NCBI GenBank assembly: GCA_964622465.1 | Contig: CAZUQH010000014.1 | Location: 1-29,894, forward strand | Reading direction: 5' to 3' | Length of the DNA stretch: 29,894 nt | DNA from: CAZUQH01 sp964622465 | Lineage (GTDB): Bacteria > CG03 > CAZUQH01 | Part shown: piece by piece, positions 13,611 through 22,347 of the stretch | Layout of the letters: each line of letters starts with the position of its first letter | Numbering within the stretch: the first letter of the stretch is position 1 | Position numbers and translations under genes: made by a program | The notes under the pieces: model-generated | What the model was told of the DNA's origin: nothing | The model's input: the letters and a program-made list of their open reading frames with translations, nothing else | Databases searched by the model: none

Positions 13611-14579
13611 ATGCAAGATAAATTAATGATACCAGGTAGCATGGTAATTGATGAACAGACGTTAAGTGACAGTTACGGTAAGTTTATTATGGAACCGTTG
13701 GAAAGAGGTTATGGCCAAACCATAGGCAATGCCATGCGTCGGGTGTTACTATCTTCTCTCGAAGGAGTAGCTCCGACAATCGTGAAAATAGAAGGAGCGC
13801 CACACGAGTTTGCAGTTCTGCCTGGTGTTCGTGAGGACGTAAGTGATATATTACTTAACTTGAGAAAGGTGCGTTTCCGCTTGGACCAGGATGCTCCTGT
13901 CTGGGTTGAAGTTAAGGAGAAAGGACGAAAAGAGATTCATGCAAGCGATATAAATTGCCCGGAACAGATTCGGGTAGTGAATCCGGATGCATATCTCGCA
14001 ACACTTGAATCGACGGGTCAGCTCAAAATGCAGATAGAGGTATCGCGTGGAAGAGGATATGTACCTGCTGAGCAGGTTGATGCTGGCGAACGTCAGATAG
14101 GCGAGATTGTATTGGATGCGCTTTATAGTCCAATAGTGCACGTCAAGTATGACGTTGATAACGCGCGTGTAGGACAAGTAACTAATTACGATCGCCTTAC
14201 CCTGGAGGTTTGGACGGATACCACTGTGTCCCCGGTTGATGCAGTTTCGAGGGCGGCAGCGATACTTGGCGAGTTTATTGAGATTGTTAAACATTTGGGT
14301 AAACCGGTTGAATCTGCCAAAAACATCGTTGCTGGCGAAGAGAAAAAGGAGTTTGATGAGGTACCTATTAAAGAGTTGAGTTTGTCGCCAAGAGTTCTTC
14401 ACACCCTGGAAAAGGAAAAGATAAGAACTATTGGAGACCTCCTCCGGATACCCATGGCTGAGCTGGAGAACATAAGGAATTTTGGTAAGCAATCACAGAA
14501 AGAACTTCAAGATAAATTGGCTGCTTATGGCAAGAAAAAGAAGAAGACGGTCAATATCAGCATGCTTTCAAAGGAGTAG
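13611..14579 (+). CDS. rpoA: DNA-directed RNA polymerase alpha subunit
   Basis: This is a 322-residue alpha subunit. The N-terminal dimerisation domain (about 1-235) includes GKFIMEPLERGYGQTIGNAMRRVLLSSLEGVAPT, the core-assembly signature. A linker follows. The C-terminal domain (about 250-315) includes LSPRVLHTLEKEKIRTIGDLLRIPMAELENIRNFGKQSQKELQDKL, which binds UP elements and activators. The start is set by GGAGG 6-7 nt upstream. Unlike the surrounding tightly packed genes, it has a long structured 5' gap, so its expression may be controlled separately from rpsD. Confidence 0.97.
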   Translation: MQDKLMIPGSMVIDEQTLSDSYGKFIMEPLERGYGQTIGNAMRRVLLSSLEGVAPTIVKIEGAPHEFAVLPGVREDVSDILLNLRKVRFRLDQDAPVWVEVKEKGRKEIHASDINCPEQIRVVNPDAYLATLESTGQLKMQIEVSRGRGYVPAEQVDAGERQIGEIVLDALYSPIVHVKYDVDNARVGQVTNYDRLTLEVWTDTTVSPVDAVSRAAAILGEFIEIVKHLGKPVESAKNIVAGEEKKEFDEVPIKELSLSPRVLHTLEKEKIRTIGDLLRIPMAELENIRNFGKQSQKELQDKLAAYGKKKKKTVNISMLSKE

Positions 14580-14585
14580 TTTCTT

Positions 14586-14966
14586 GTGAAGACAGGAAAA
14601 AAGAATCACAAGCTTTCCAGAACGCGGGCTCATCGCGATGCTATGCTTGGTAATCTTGCAAGACAACTTATCATCCATGAAGAAATCACGACAACGCTGG
14701 ATAAATCCCGTGCACTCAGGCCATTTATGGAAAAACTCGTTACAGTGGCCATAAAGGCAGGCAGGGAAGCCGTCAAACCAGAAACGCGACTCGCACATAT
14801 AAGGCGAATCGATGCAGTACTTCGTAGCCGGATATTAACAAATAAACTCGTAGAGCAAATTGCCCCCAGGTTTCAGGACATTAAGGGTGGTTATCTGCGC
14901 ATAGTTAAACTCTGGCAGCGTCAAGGTGACGCAGCAACAATATCTCTGGTTCAGTTTGTAAAGTGA
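14586..14966 (+). CDS. rplQ: 50S ribosomal protein L17
   Basis: This is a 126-residue L17. The start KTGKKNHKLSRTRAHRDAMLGNLARQLIIHEEITTTLDKSRALRPFMEKLVTVA is diagnostic. The end YLRIVKLWQRQGDAATISLVQFVK matches the conserved GYTRILKxxxRxGDxAxMAxIELV region. The GTG start has AAGGAG about 10 nt upstream, within the rpoA stop region. This ends the alpha operon; mreB follows after 40 nt with no terminator visible between them. Confidence 0.96.
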   Translation: MKTGKKNHKLSRTRAHRDAMLGNLARQLIIHEEITTTLDKSRALRPFMEKLVTVAIKAGREAVKPETRLAHIRRIDAVLRSRILTNKLVEQIAPRFQDIKGGYLRIVKLWQRQGDAATISLVQFVK

Positions 14967-15006
14967 TTTAACGTTCAATTCGTAAGAGATTACTCGGGAG
15001 TTAAAA

Positions 15007-16035
15007 ATGGCGGGATTATTCGATTTTTTGTTTTGTAATGACATAGGAATTGACCTGGGTACGGCAACGACCCTCGTATACGTGAAAGGGCAAGGGATCG
15101 TCCTTTCTGAACCTTCTGTCGTAGCAATAAATAAGACGACAGGCGAGCTTATTGCTGTTGGAGAAGAAGCGAAGCGGATGCTGGGAAAAACGCCGACCAA
15201 CATTATCTCAATCCGTCCCATGCGAGACGGAGTTATTGCAGATTTTGATATTACCCAGCGTATGATAAGGTATTTTATCCGTAAGGTGCAGCGGCGTAAG
15301 ACACTATTGCACCCCAGGATGGTGATAGGTATACCTTCCGGTATTACTGAGGTTGAAAAGAGGGCGGTCAAAGAGGCCGCATTACAGGCCGGAGCACGGG
15401 AGGTTTTCCTTATTCAGGAACCGATGGCAGCAGCGATTGGCTCCGGTGTGCCTGTAGCAGACCCGGGTGGGAATATGGTAGTTGACGTAGGAGGAGGGAC
15501 AACTGAAGTTGCCGTAGTTTCACTTGGTGGCATAGTCATCAGTAAGTCCATTCGCACTGCTGGAGACGAGATGGACCAGGCGATTGAGGCTTACTGCAAG
15601 AAGAAATACAACCTCCTGATTGGAGAGCGCACTGCAGAAGATGTAAAGATAAGAATAGGCACTGTCCTTGCTGACGTAGATGACCAGCATGTTACCGTGA
15701 AGGGAAGGGACGTTGCAAGCGGACTCCCACGGACAGTAGAAATTACTTCCAGAGATATTGCACAGGCAATTTCAGAAGCGATTCAAGTAATTATCGAAGT
15801 CGTAAAAGAATGTCTTGAAGGTACACCGCCGGAGCTATCTGCAGATCTTATTGACCGTGGTATTGTCTTAGCTGGTGGTGGGTCATTGATTGGTGGTCTC
15901 GACGTGTTGATGAGTCACGAGACGGGTATCCCTGTGATATATGCCGACGACCCGATTACTTGTGTGGTGCGCGGTTGCGGTAAGTATCTGGAAGAACTTG
16001 ATAGAATCAAAAAATCAAAACGCGAACTTTTGTAA
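15007..16035 (+). CDS. mreB: rod shape-determining actin MreB
   Basis: This 342-residue bacterial actin organises sidewall peptidoglycan synthesis. Nucleotide-binding motifs are phosphate-1 IDLGTATTLVYV (about 15-26), phosphate-2 VDVGGGTTEVAVVSLGG (159-175) and adenosine LAGGGSLIGGL (288-298). MreB-specific segments include EPSVVAIN, IRPMRDGVIADFD and IQEPMAAAIGSG. The start is preceded by CGGGAG. It is first in a five-gene elongasome cluster with mreC, mreD, mrdA and rodA, and is probably transcribed from the ribosomal operon or from a promoter that I could not see. Confidence 0.98.
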   Translation: MAGLFDFLFCNDIGIDLGTATTLVYVKGQGIVLSEPSVVAINKTTGELIAVGEEAKRMLGKTPTNIISIRPMRDGVIADFDITQRMIRYFIRKVQRRKTLLHPRMVIGIPSGITEVEKRAVKEAALQAGAREVFLIQEPMAAAIGSGVPVADPGGNMVVDVGGGTTEVAVVSLGGIVISKSIRTAGDEMDQAIEAYCKKKYNLLIGERTAEDVKIRIGTVLADVDDQHVTVKGRDVASGLPRTVEITSRDIAQAISEAIQVIIEVVKECLEGTPPELSADLIDRGIVLAGGGSLIGGLDVLMSHETGIPVIYADDPITCVVRGCGKYLEELDRIKKSKRELL

Positions 16036-16044
16036 TACCACAAA

Positions 16045-16866
16045 GTGAACCACGCCAGCAGTCAGAAACCAAAACGTACCTACCTGCTCTCGTTTTACGC
16101 TACGTTAGCCCTGATTATACTTATCATTCAGAGTTATACCGGTCTGTGGCCGGCAAGGGACTTTCTCTCCTATCTTATAAATCCATCGCTTCAAGGATTC
16201 GATGTATTATGGAAAACTACCAGTCGCGCAGCCGACCGTTTGCTCTCAATCACAACGGTCAGTCAGGAGAATATTCTCTTGCAGGAGCAAGTTCATAAGT
16301 TGGAAGCACTTACCAATTATCAGGAAGAAATCCTCAAAGAAAACGAACGTCTCAGATTGGCGCTTGATTGGCAGACCTCATCCCCATATAAACTTGTGCC
16401 ACGTGAGATAATCGGTCGTCCTGCAATTTTTGGGATGTCAAAACTTATTATAGCGTGGGATACCACTCAGAAACTATCTGTCGGCACGCCAGTTGTTACT
16501 TTTTGTGGAGATAAACTTACAGCACTTGGAGTTGTCAGTGAAGTAAACGCTGGTCTTGGCCATGTAATGCTTATCACTGACCCAGCGTGCGAAGTATGGG
16601 GACTTGTCGTAAGGACAAAGGAACAAGGTATCGTTCAGGGTACCGGTGGCGCTAAGCTTTTACTGAAGTTTCTGTTACCAGACGCTGACGTTATTGCAGG
16701 TGATGAGATAGTGACCGCTGGTCTTGGTGGAATCTTTCCTCGGGGCCTAAAACTCGGGGTTGTGGAAAACGTTAGTATGACAAAAGATGGACTTGGCCGG
16801 GTTGCAACAGTTGCACCTGAAGCACGCACAGACGCCGTTAATGAAGTGTTTCTTGTAGTGAAATGA
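16045..16866 (+). CDS. mreC: rod shape-determining protein MreC
   Basis: This 273-residue protein has a short basic N-terminus, one transmembrane helix at about 11-33, a coiled coil at about 70-112 (ENILLQEQVHKLEALTNYQEEILKENERLRLAL), and the periplasmic beta-barrel region with IGRPAIFGMSKLIIAWDTTQKLSVGTPVV and the C-terminal AGLGGIFPRGLKLGVVENV, matching the conserved SGLGGxFPxGLxVGxV. MreC scaffolds PBP2 and RodA. The start is GTG with a weak SD. The stop overlaps the mreD start by 4 nt. Confidence 0.96.
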   Translation: MNHASSQKPKRTYLLSFYATLALIILIIQSYTGLWPARDFLSYLINPSLQGFDVLWKTTSRAADRLLSITTVSQENILLQEQVHKLEALTNYQEEILKENERLRLALDWQTSSPYKLVPREIIGRPAIFGMSKLIIAWDTTQKLSVGTPVVTFCGDKLTALGVVSEVNAGLGHVMLITDPACEVWGLVVRTKEQGIVQGTGGAKLLLKFLLPDADVIAGDEIVTAGLGGIFPRGLKLGVVENVSMTKDGLGRVATVAPEARTDAVNEVFLVVK

Positions 16867-17339
16867 AAAAATTCTTCGCATATTTGATTCTGTTGGTTTT
16901 ATTGCTCGTATTCGAGACAAAGGTTCTCCCATTTATCCGCATATTTGGGCTCATTCCTGATATCGTTCTTGTACTCGTAGTGTTCTTGGGCTTGAGGCAG
17001 GGTGCCGTTCCCGGAGCAACAGCAGGATTTTTTATTGGATTATTACAGGATGCATTTGCTGTATATCCTTTTGGAGCAGGTGCTCTTGCTAAAACATTAG
17101 CAGGATTTATCTGTGGGCGGTGGTGCAAAGGAGTTATTGATGAAAAAAATCCTTATGTTCAGATGATTATTGTCGGTGTCGCAGGAGTCGTTGTTTATGC
17201 CATTGTTGCGTTGTGCTCATCAATATTCTCGATAAGCGGAGCATCTGGATTTTCTGGCTTTAACCTACTTATATACGTGCTCCTTAATGCGCTAATTGCG
17301 CCACCCCTATTTTTCCTCTTCAGAAAATTACCATTGTAA
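16863..17339 (+). CDS. mreD: rod shape-determining protein MreD
   Basis: This small 158-residue membrane protein has about five hydrophobic segments. It begins MKKFFAYLILLVLLLVFETKVLPFIRIFGLIPDIVLVLVVFLGLRQG and contains GFFIGLLQDAFAVYPFGAGALAKTLAGFICG, the pattern of conserved Gly, Asp and Pro positions in MreD. It acts with MreC in the elongasome. The ATGA overlap with mreC supports coupled translation. Confidence 0.93.
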   Translation: MKKFFAYLILLVLLLVFETKVLPFIRIFGLIPDIVLVLVVFLGLRQGAVPGATAGFFIGLLQDAFAVYPFGAGALAKTLAGFICGRWCKGVIDEKNPYVQMIIVGVAGVVVYAIVALCSSIFSISGASGFSGFNLLIYVLLNALIAPPLFFLFRKLPL

Positions 17340-17366
17340 TTACCGTATCGGCTTGCCGGGCATTCT

Positions 17367-19300
17367 ATGTGGGAAAGAGAAGAACAGAATCTATTGTGGA
17401 CTGTCTTTGAGCGGCGGGTTGGATGGCTTCAGTTACTTATAGTTATTGTAATAGTTGTGCTCGCTGGCCGGGTGATATGGTTGCAATTAATCCGTGGAAA
17501 ACAACTTTACCGCGTTGCTCAGGAAAATAGCATTCAGGTTATCCGGCAACCGTCACCACGTGGCATCATTTTTGACAGCAATGGTACGAAACTCGCCATC
17601 AATCACCCGGCTTTTTCCGTTGTTTTCAGGCCAGTTGATATTGATGAGGAGACGTCTCATCTTGTGCTGGACAAATTGAGTAACGTTCTTGGTGTCCACC
17701 GGAAATGGTTAGAGGAACAATACCAGAGAGTGAAGCGGGAGCCCTTCGGAAGCTTCCTTGTTGCAGAAAATGTTTCAAGAGGACAAGTGTTTTACATAAG
17801 CGCTCACGGGTTCGAGATGCCGGGCGTAGAGATTGAATCTTCCCCGCTCAGACGGTATCCATATCACGAGATGGGCGCACATGTACTTGGACATCTGGGC
17901 CAGATTACCGCTGACGAACTATCGCGTCTCGGACTCCGTGGGTACCGGGCCGGAGACGTCATTGGCAAGGCAGGTGTAGAGACAGCATACGATGAGTATT
18001 TAAGAGGACGAGATGGTGCGCGCCAGATAGAGGTTGACTCACGTGGCAAGCGAATTCGTCTAATAAAGGAAATCGAAGCCGAGTCCGGTAGTGACGTCCT
18101 TTTGACACTGGATTGGCGGTTACAAGAAATTTGCGAGAAGGCATTGTATCGGCATGGCGTTGTCTGTGCATTACAACCCGAGACCGGTGAAGTTTTGGCT
18201 CTTGTCAGCAAACCATCCTTTGACCCAAATTTATTTGCCTGGCGAATTTCGAGAAAAGAATGGAATCAACTATTCGAGGACGAATCCTGTCCTATGTTAA
18301 ATCGCGCAGTTAGAGGCAGGTATGCGCCAGCTTCGACGTTCAAAGTAATAACTGCACTTGCTGGCTTGGAAACCGGCTCAATAACCCCGGCAACTGTCTA
18401 TGGGTGTGAAGGTTCATTCCCGGTAGGCAACCGGGTATTCCGCTGCTGGAGAGAAGAAGGTCATGGCCGTTTGACAGTGGTTCCTGCAATCGTTGATTCT
18501 TGCGATGTATTCTTTTATCAAGCTGGCCTGGCTTGTGGCCCGGAGGAAATCGCTAAATATGCGAAGGAGTTCGGCCTTGGTGAAAGAACCAGAATAGATA
18601 TAGGACCAGAGGAAGAAGGGTTCGTCCCTTCTAAAGAATGGAAGCGGCGTAATTATGGAATGTCGTGGTTTCCGGGCGATACGGCAAATTTAAGTATTGG
18701 GCAGGGATGGATAGAAGTGACTCCGCTACAGATGGCTATTGTTGCATCAGCTATAGCAAATGGTGGCAAAATCATTACCCCATATTTAGTTGACAGAGTC
18801 GTCCATCACAATAATGGTGAAGTAATTTTGGAAAATACACCTAAGATAAAACGGACCTTATCCTTAAAGCCGGAAACCCTGATGCTCATAAGGCAAGGTA
18901 TGGAAGGCGTGGTGGAAAGCGGTACAGGCCAGGCAAGTAAAGTACGTGGCTTGAGAGTCGCAGGCAAGACAGGGACTGCTGAAAATCCCAGAGGGGATGA
19001 CCATGGCTGGTTTATTTGTTACGCCCCGGCTGATGCGCCGGAAATTGCACTCGTCGTCCTGACAGAGCATGGTGGTATGGGCGGAGCAAGCGCAGCGCCG
19101 ATTGCCGGCCGTATCCTCAGGGANNNNNNNNNNNNNNNNNNNNNNNNNNNNNNNNNNNNNNNNNNNNNNNNNNNNNNNNNNNNNNNNNNNNNNNNNNNNN
19201 NNNNNNNNNNNNNNNNNNNNNNNATGGTGGTATGGGCGGAGCAAGCGCAGCGCCGATTGCCGGCCGTATCCTCAGGGAGTACTTTTCTGTCATCAGGTAG
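17367..19300 (+). CDS. mrdA: penicillin-binding protein 2 (interrupted by an artificial assembly gap)
   Basis: This is an elongation-specific peptidoglycan transpeptidase. The N-terminal helix is at about 20-37 and the PBP dimerisation domain follows to about 240. The transpeptidase domain has S323-T-F-K326 (active Ser), S378-C-D380 and K534-T-G536. The sequence contains 100 Ns at 19124-19223 with a 55-bp direct duplicate on each side. Removing one copy and the Ns (155 bp) restores one frame of 592 residues ending REYFSVIR at the TAG 19298-19300. The real gene is therefore intact. The stop lies in a family A repeat. The start ATG has no clear SD. Confidence 0.94.
19069..19278. other. assembly gap (100 N) with identical 55-bp flanks
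   Basis: Bases 19069-19123 and 19224-19278 are identical, and exactly 100 Ns lie between them. The duplicate is unique coding sequence of PBP2, and collapsing it restores the frame. It is therefore a scaffolding artefact from two contigs overlapping by 55 bp, as produced by a de Bruijn graph with k of 55, not a biological repeat. Confidence 0.93.
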
Positions 19301-19325
19301 CCGCAGGCTTTAGCCTGCGTTGTAG
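19297..19325 (+). repeat. palindromic repeat family A (mrdA-rodA junction)
   Basis: GTAGCC plus the hairpin core at 19302-19319 plus TTGTA. The TAG is the mrdA stop codon. Here the 3' part diverges after TTGTA and has no AAGGAG. Shortly after comes CGAAGCAATCTC (19341-19352), which is the right end of the second repeat family, so this junction looks like a mosaic of two elements. Confidence 0.88.
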
Positions 19326-19356
19326 GCCCGTGCAATTTAACGAAGCAATCTCAATA

Positions 19357-20646
19357 ATGAAGCGTTACGATAAAGCACTTTTCTGGTTGGTAGTAGCTCT
19401 GGGCGTCCTTGGATTCCTGACCGTATTAAGTGTTAAACCGCCCTACGGTTGGAGACAGGGAGCATTCTTTGTTTGTTTTCTTGTGCTTGGCGTAGGACTT
19501 GCGCGAATTGATTACCACGTGCTTGAGCGGTCCGCCTTCCTTATATATGCAGGTGTAGTAATATTGCTATGTGGATTGTTCTTTTTTGCCAGCCCGGTAC
19601 GCGGCTCGAGGTCATGGTACGTACTTGGTAACCTGTATTTCCAGCCAGTGGAGATAACAAAGATTGCCGTGATAGTAGTACTGGCACGGTTACTCTCTCA
19701 AAATACAAAACAGGGCGCATTAGAGCGAGGGGTTCCTGTCGGTCTGATGGTGATAGTAGCAGGCATACCCTGTGTGCTGACTTTACTTCAGCCGGATATA
19801 GGTTCTGCAATGACGTTCATATTAATATTAATAGGTATGCTTCTCGCGAGCTGGGTTGATTTGCGGGCGCTTGGAACGCTTGTTGCGTTTTTGATTACAT
19901 CGGCAGTGATGACAATTTTTGCGATTGCTCAGGGACAAAGAGGTGTTCCTGAGTGGGTTGCATGGCTGGGCAGGTGGTTTTCTGGCTGGCCTTATATTTT
20001 GGGTCCGGCACTGGTATTTGCTGGACTGGCTGGCTTTGTGTGGATTGTAGCTTGGCGTCTTGGCTGGCATCCGAAAAAAAGACATTTTTTTTGGCCTGTC
20101 GGAGTATTCTCGCTCGCACTTCTGGTATCGGTCAGTGTTCAGTATGTCCTACCGCCACACCTTGAGAGGCGCGTTTTTGGCTTCTTTTTGCCTGAAATGG
20201 ACACCCTGGGCAGCGCTTATCAGATTATACAATCAAAGATAGCCGTGGGTTCAGGCGGTTTTATCGGCAAGGGTATTTTCGGCGGTTCTCAGAGCCAGCT
20301 GGGATTTCTGCCAATGGCGCATACTGATTTTGTCTTTTCCGTACTTGGAGAAGAACTCGGATTTCTTGGCACTGCCGTGGTACTTGCACTCTGGTGGTTT
20401 GTGTTTATGCGCTGTTTGAGAATTATCCATGAATCGCGGGATGCTTTTGGCAGTTATCTCGTATTTGGCATTTGCTGGTTGTTTTTGGCGCAGGTGGCAA
20501 TGAACATCGGGATGACGCTTGGTATTATGCCTGTCGTTGGCTTGCCGCTTCCTTTTATGAGTTATGGTGGCTCTGCAATGCTCGGCGCGATGCTCGGGTT
20601 TGCAATAATTCAATCGGTATATTATCACCGGTATACGTATGAGTAG
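19357..20646 (+). CDS. rodA: rod shape-determining peptidoglycan polymerase RodA
   Basis: This 429-residue SEDS-family glycosyltransferase polymerises lipid II with PBP2. About ten or more hydrophobic segments are visible. Family motifs are RGSRSWYVLGNLYFQPVEITKIAVIVVLARLLS, LLQPDIGSAMTFILILIGML (containing the catalytic-type Asp), IIQSKIAVGSGGFIGKGIFGGSQSQLGFLPMAHTDFVFSVLGEELGFLG, and MTLGIMPVVGLPLPFMSYGGSAML near the end. It is longer than typical RodA (about 370), from an additional hydrophobic stretch at about 195-245. The ATG at 19357 follows repeat DNA with no clear SD; frames extending further upstream run through the repeat and are unlikely. Confidence 0.95.
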   Translation: MKRYDKALFWLVVALGVLGFLTVLSVKPPYGWRQGAFFVCFLVLGVGLARIDYHVLERSAFLIYAGVVILLCGLFFFASPVRGSRSWYVLGNLYFQPVEITKIAVIVVLARLLSQNTKQGALERGVPVGLMVIVAGIPCVLTLLQPDIGSAMTFILILIGMLLASWVDLRALGTLVAFLITSAVMTIFAIAQGQRGVPEWVAWLGRWFSGWPYILGPALVFAGLAGFVWIVAWRLGWHPKKRHFFWPVGVFSLALLVSVSVQYVLPPHLERRVFGFFLPEMDTLGSAYQIIQSKIAVGSGGFIGKGIFGGSQSQLGFLPMAHTDFVFSVLGEELGFLGTAVVLALWWFVFMRCLRIIHESRDAFGSYLVFGICWLFLAQVAMNIGMTLGIMPVVGLPLPFMSYGGSAMLGAMLGFAIIQSVYYHRYTYE

Positions 20647-20647
20647 C

Positions 20648-20690
20648 AGATTGTCATTGCGAGGCCTTCCTTGAAGGCCGAAGCAATCTC
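20648..20690. repeat. palindromic repeat family B, copy at rodA 3' end
   Basis: The outer ends are TTGTCATTGCGAGG (20651-20664) and CGAAGCAATCTC (20679-20690), with a central perfect palindrome GGCCTTC/GAAGGCC (20663-20669 and 20673-20679). AGATTG and CAATCT also pair. The same outer ends occur around 25.5 kb with a different centre. TTGTCATTGCGAG...GAAGCAATCTC elements are a widely seen short palindromic repeat type in bacterial genomes. It is probably a dispersed non-coding repeat. Confidence 0.85.
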
Positions 20691-20721
20691 CTAACATAAG
20701 AAGCAATCCCGAACCAGTAAA

Positions 20722-22347
20722 ATGAAAGAAATGAATAGTAAAGAATTATACAACGAACTTATAACAGTTAGCAAACCAGGTAGATATCTTGGCAATGAGT
20801 GGAATTCGTATCATAAAGAATGGGAGACAACCCCTGTTCACATTGCGCTCTGCTATCCCGAAACGTACGAGATTGGAATGAGCAATCTTGGGTTAAAAAT
20901 ACTCTACGAGTTACTAAATTCCAGAACGGATACGCTTGCTGACCGTGTTTATGCCCCATCAGTAGATTTTGAAGAGTGCCTGAGGAGAAATAAATGGCCA
21001 CTCTTCGGACTCGAAACGAGGCGCCCACTTATAGATTTTGACGCAATCGGGTTTACCCTTCAGCACGAATTGACCTATACAAACGTACTAAATGTCCTTG
21101 ACCTCGGGGGAATACCGGTTTTTTCCTCTCAGAGAGAAAGCGGATATCCGTTAATAATAGGCGGTGGCCCATGTGCTTTGAATCCAGAGCCAATTGCGGA
21201 GTTTTTTGACGCGATTTTCGTCGGCGAAGTGGAGGATAAACTCGCTAGTGTTGTGGAGTGCATAAAACAGAATGGCAGAAACAAACAGAAACTCCTCACA
21301 GAACTCACGGAAATTCCCGGAGTTTACGTACCACTGGTTAGAGGACAAGAAAAGCCACGGCCAGTCCAGCGTCAATATGTTGACATTAAATCCTGGCCCT
21401 GCCCGGTTAGGCCACCGGTAGCAAATGTAGATACGGTACACGCAAGGTTTGACCTTGAGATAGCACGCGGATGCCCTCACAGCTGTAAATTCTGTCAGGC
21501 CAGCCGTTTGTATCATCCATACAGATTCCGCTCGCCTGAACAACTAACCGGATATATCGCCAGTGGGATAAAAAATACTGGATACGATGAAGTCGCCCTC
21601 CTTTCTTTATCTACGACTGATTATCCAGAACTTCCGTCTCTGGTGAAACGAATCAGGGAAAACCTTGCCGGGAAGCATGTTTCTATTTCTTTACCTTCTT
21701 CGAGGCCAGACCGTTTCAGTCCTGAAATAGCAAAATGTGCAGCGCAAACACGCAGAGGTGGTCTCACTTTTGCGCCTGAGGCAGGTACTGAACGCCTGCG
21801 TGCAATTATTGGTAAGCCACTTTCTGATGCAGTTCTGGATGAGGCAGTAGGTCTGGCAGTTGCTTATGGTTGGCGGACAGTCAAACTATACTTCATATAT
21901 GGACTTCCGGGTGAGTTACATTCAGACCTTCAGGGGATAATCAATACGATAAAAGGACTCAAGAAGAACCACCACGGCCTGAACATTAATATGTCTCTTT
22001 CTCCGTTTATTCCAAAACCGCATACTCCGTTTGAAAGGGAAAAATGGGCTGGTGTCCAGGAATTGGAGGAAGCGAGGCGTTTTCTGAAAAAGTACCTGTC
22101 AGCGAACGTGCGTAGCCGGCGAGTTGATATGGCCGAGCTCGAAGCGGTGCTCGCACGCAGTGATAAAAAACTTAGTGGAGTGATATACAATGCCTGGAAA
22201 TTTGGAGCGAAGTTTGATGGCTGGCGCGAGCAGTTCAGAGCCGACCTATGGACTCAAGCCTTTATGGAAACGAATGTAGACAAAGATGTCTATCTTCGTA
22301 GTATACCACCAGATGAACGACTGGCGTGGGAACATATAGAGGTGTGA
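20722..22347 (+). CDS. radical SAM protein, TIGR03960-like
   Basis: This 541-residue protein has the radical SAM 4Fe-4S motif C251-x3-C255-x2-C258 (RGCPHSCKFCQASRLYHPYRFRS). The N-terminal about 200 residues resemble a cobalamin-binding-like fold (CYPETYEIGMSNLGLKILYELLN, then FDAIGFTLQHELTYTNVLNVLDLGGIPV and an IGGGPCALNPEPIAEFFDAIFVGEVED block), as in the TIGR03960 family. The downstream SLPSSRPDRFSPEIA and LTFAPEAGTERLRAIIGK segments are typical of its radical SAM barrel. The substrate of the family is not established. It abuts a DUF2344 partner and an RNase E/G gene, a common trio that suggests a role in RNA or ribosome metabolism, which is inference. Confidence 0.88.
   Translation: MKEMNSKELYNELITVSKPGRYLGNEWNSYHKEWETTPVHIALCYPETYEIGMSNLGLKILYELLNSRTDTLADRVYAPSVDFEECLRRNKWPLFGLETRRPLIDFDAIGFTLQHELTYTNVLNVLDLGGIPVFSSQRESGYPLIIGGGPCALNPEPIAEFFDAIFVGEVEDKLASVVECIKQNGRNKQKLLTELTEIPGVYVPLVRGQEKPRPVQRQYVDIKSWPCPVRPPVANVDTVHARFDLEIARGCPHSCKFCQASRLYHPYRFRSPEQLTGYIASGIKNTGYDEVALLSLSTTDYPELPSLVKRIRENLAGKHVSISLPSSRPDRFSPEIAKCAAQTRRGGLTFAPEAGTERLRAIIGKPLSDAVLDEAVGLAVAYGWRTVKLYFIYGLPGELHSDLQGIINTIKGLKKNHHGLNINMSLSPFIPKPHTPFEREKWAGVQELEEARRFLKKYLSANVRSRRVDMAELEAVLARSDKKLSGVIYNAWKFGAKFDGWREQFRADLWTQAFMETNVDKDVYLRSIPPDERLAWEHIEV

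Noticed and set aside
13851..14492. 213-codon minus-strand frame inside rpoA
   Set aside because: It is antisense to a clearly conserved gene and has no recognisable domain; it is a shadow of rpoA codon usage.
14835..15371. 178-codon minus-strand frame across rplQ and mreB
   Set aside because: It covers two well-conserved genes on the opposite strand and shows no family signature.
17367..19313. PBP2 as a truncated or frameshifted pseudogene
   Set aside because: The apparent break comes from a 100-N gap with a 55-bp duplicate. Collapsing it restores a full 592-residue protein with all active-site motifs.
19069..19356. Longer rodA start running back through the N gap and the repeat
   Set aside because: The frame includes undetermined bases and repeat DNA, while the ATG at 19357 gives a normal SEDS N-terminus.
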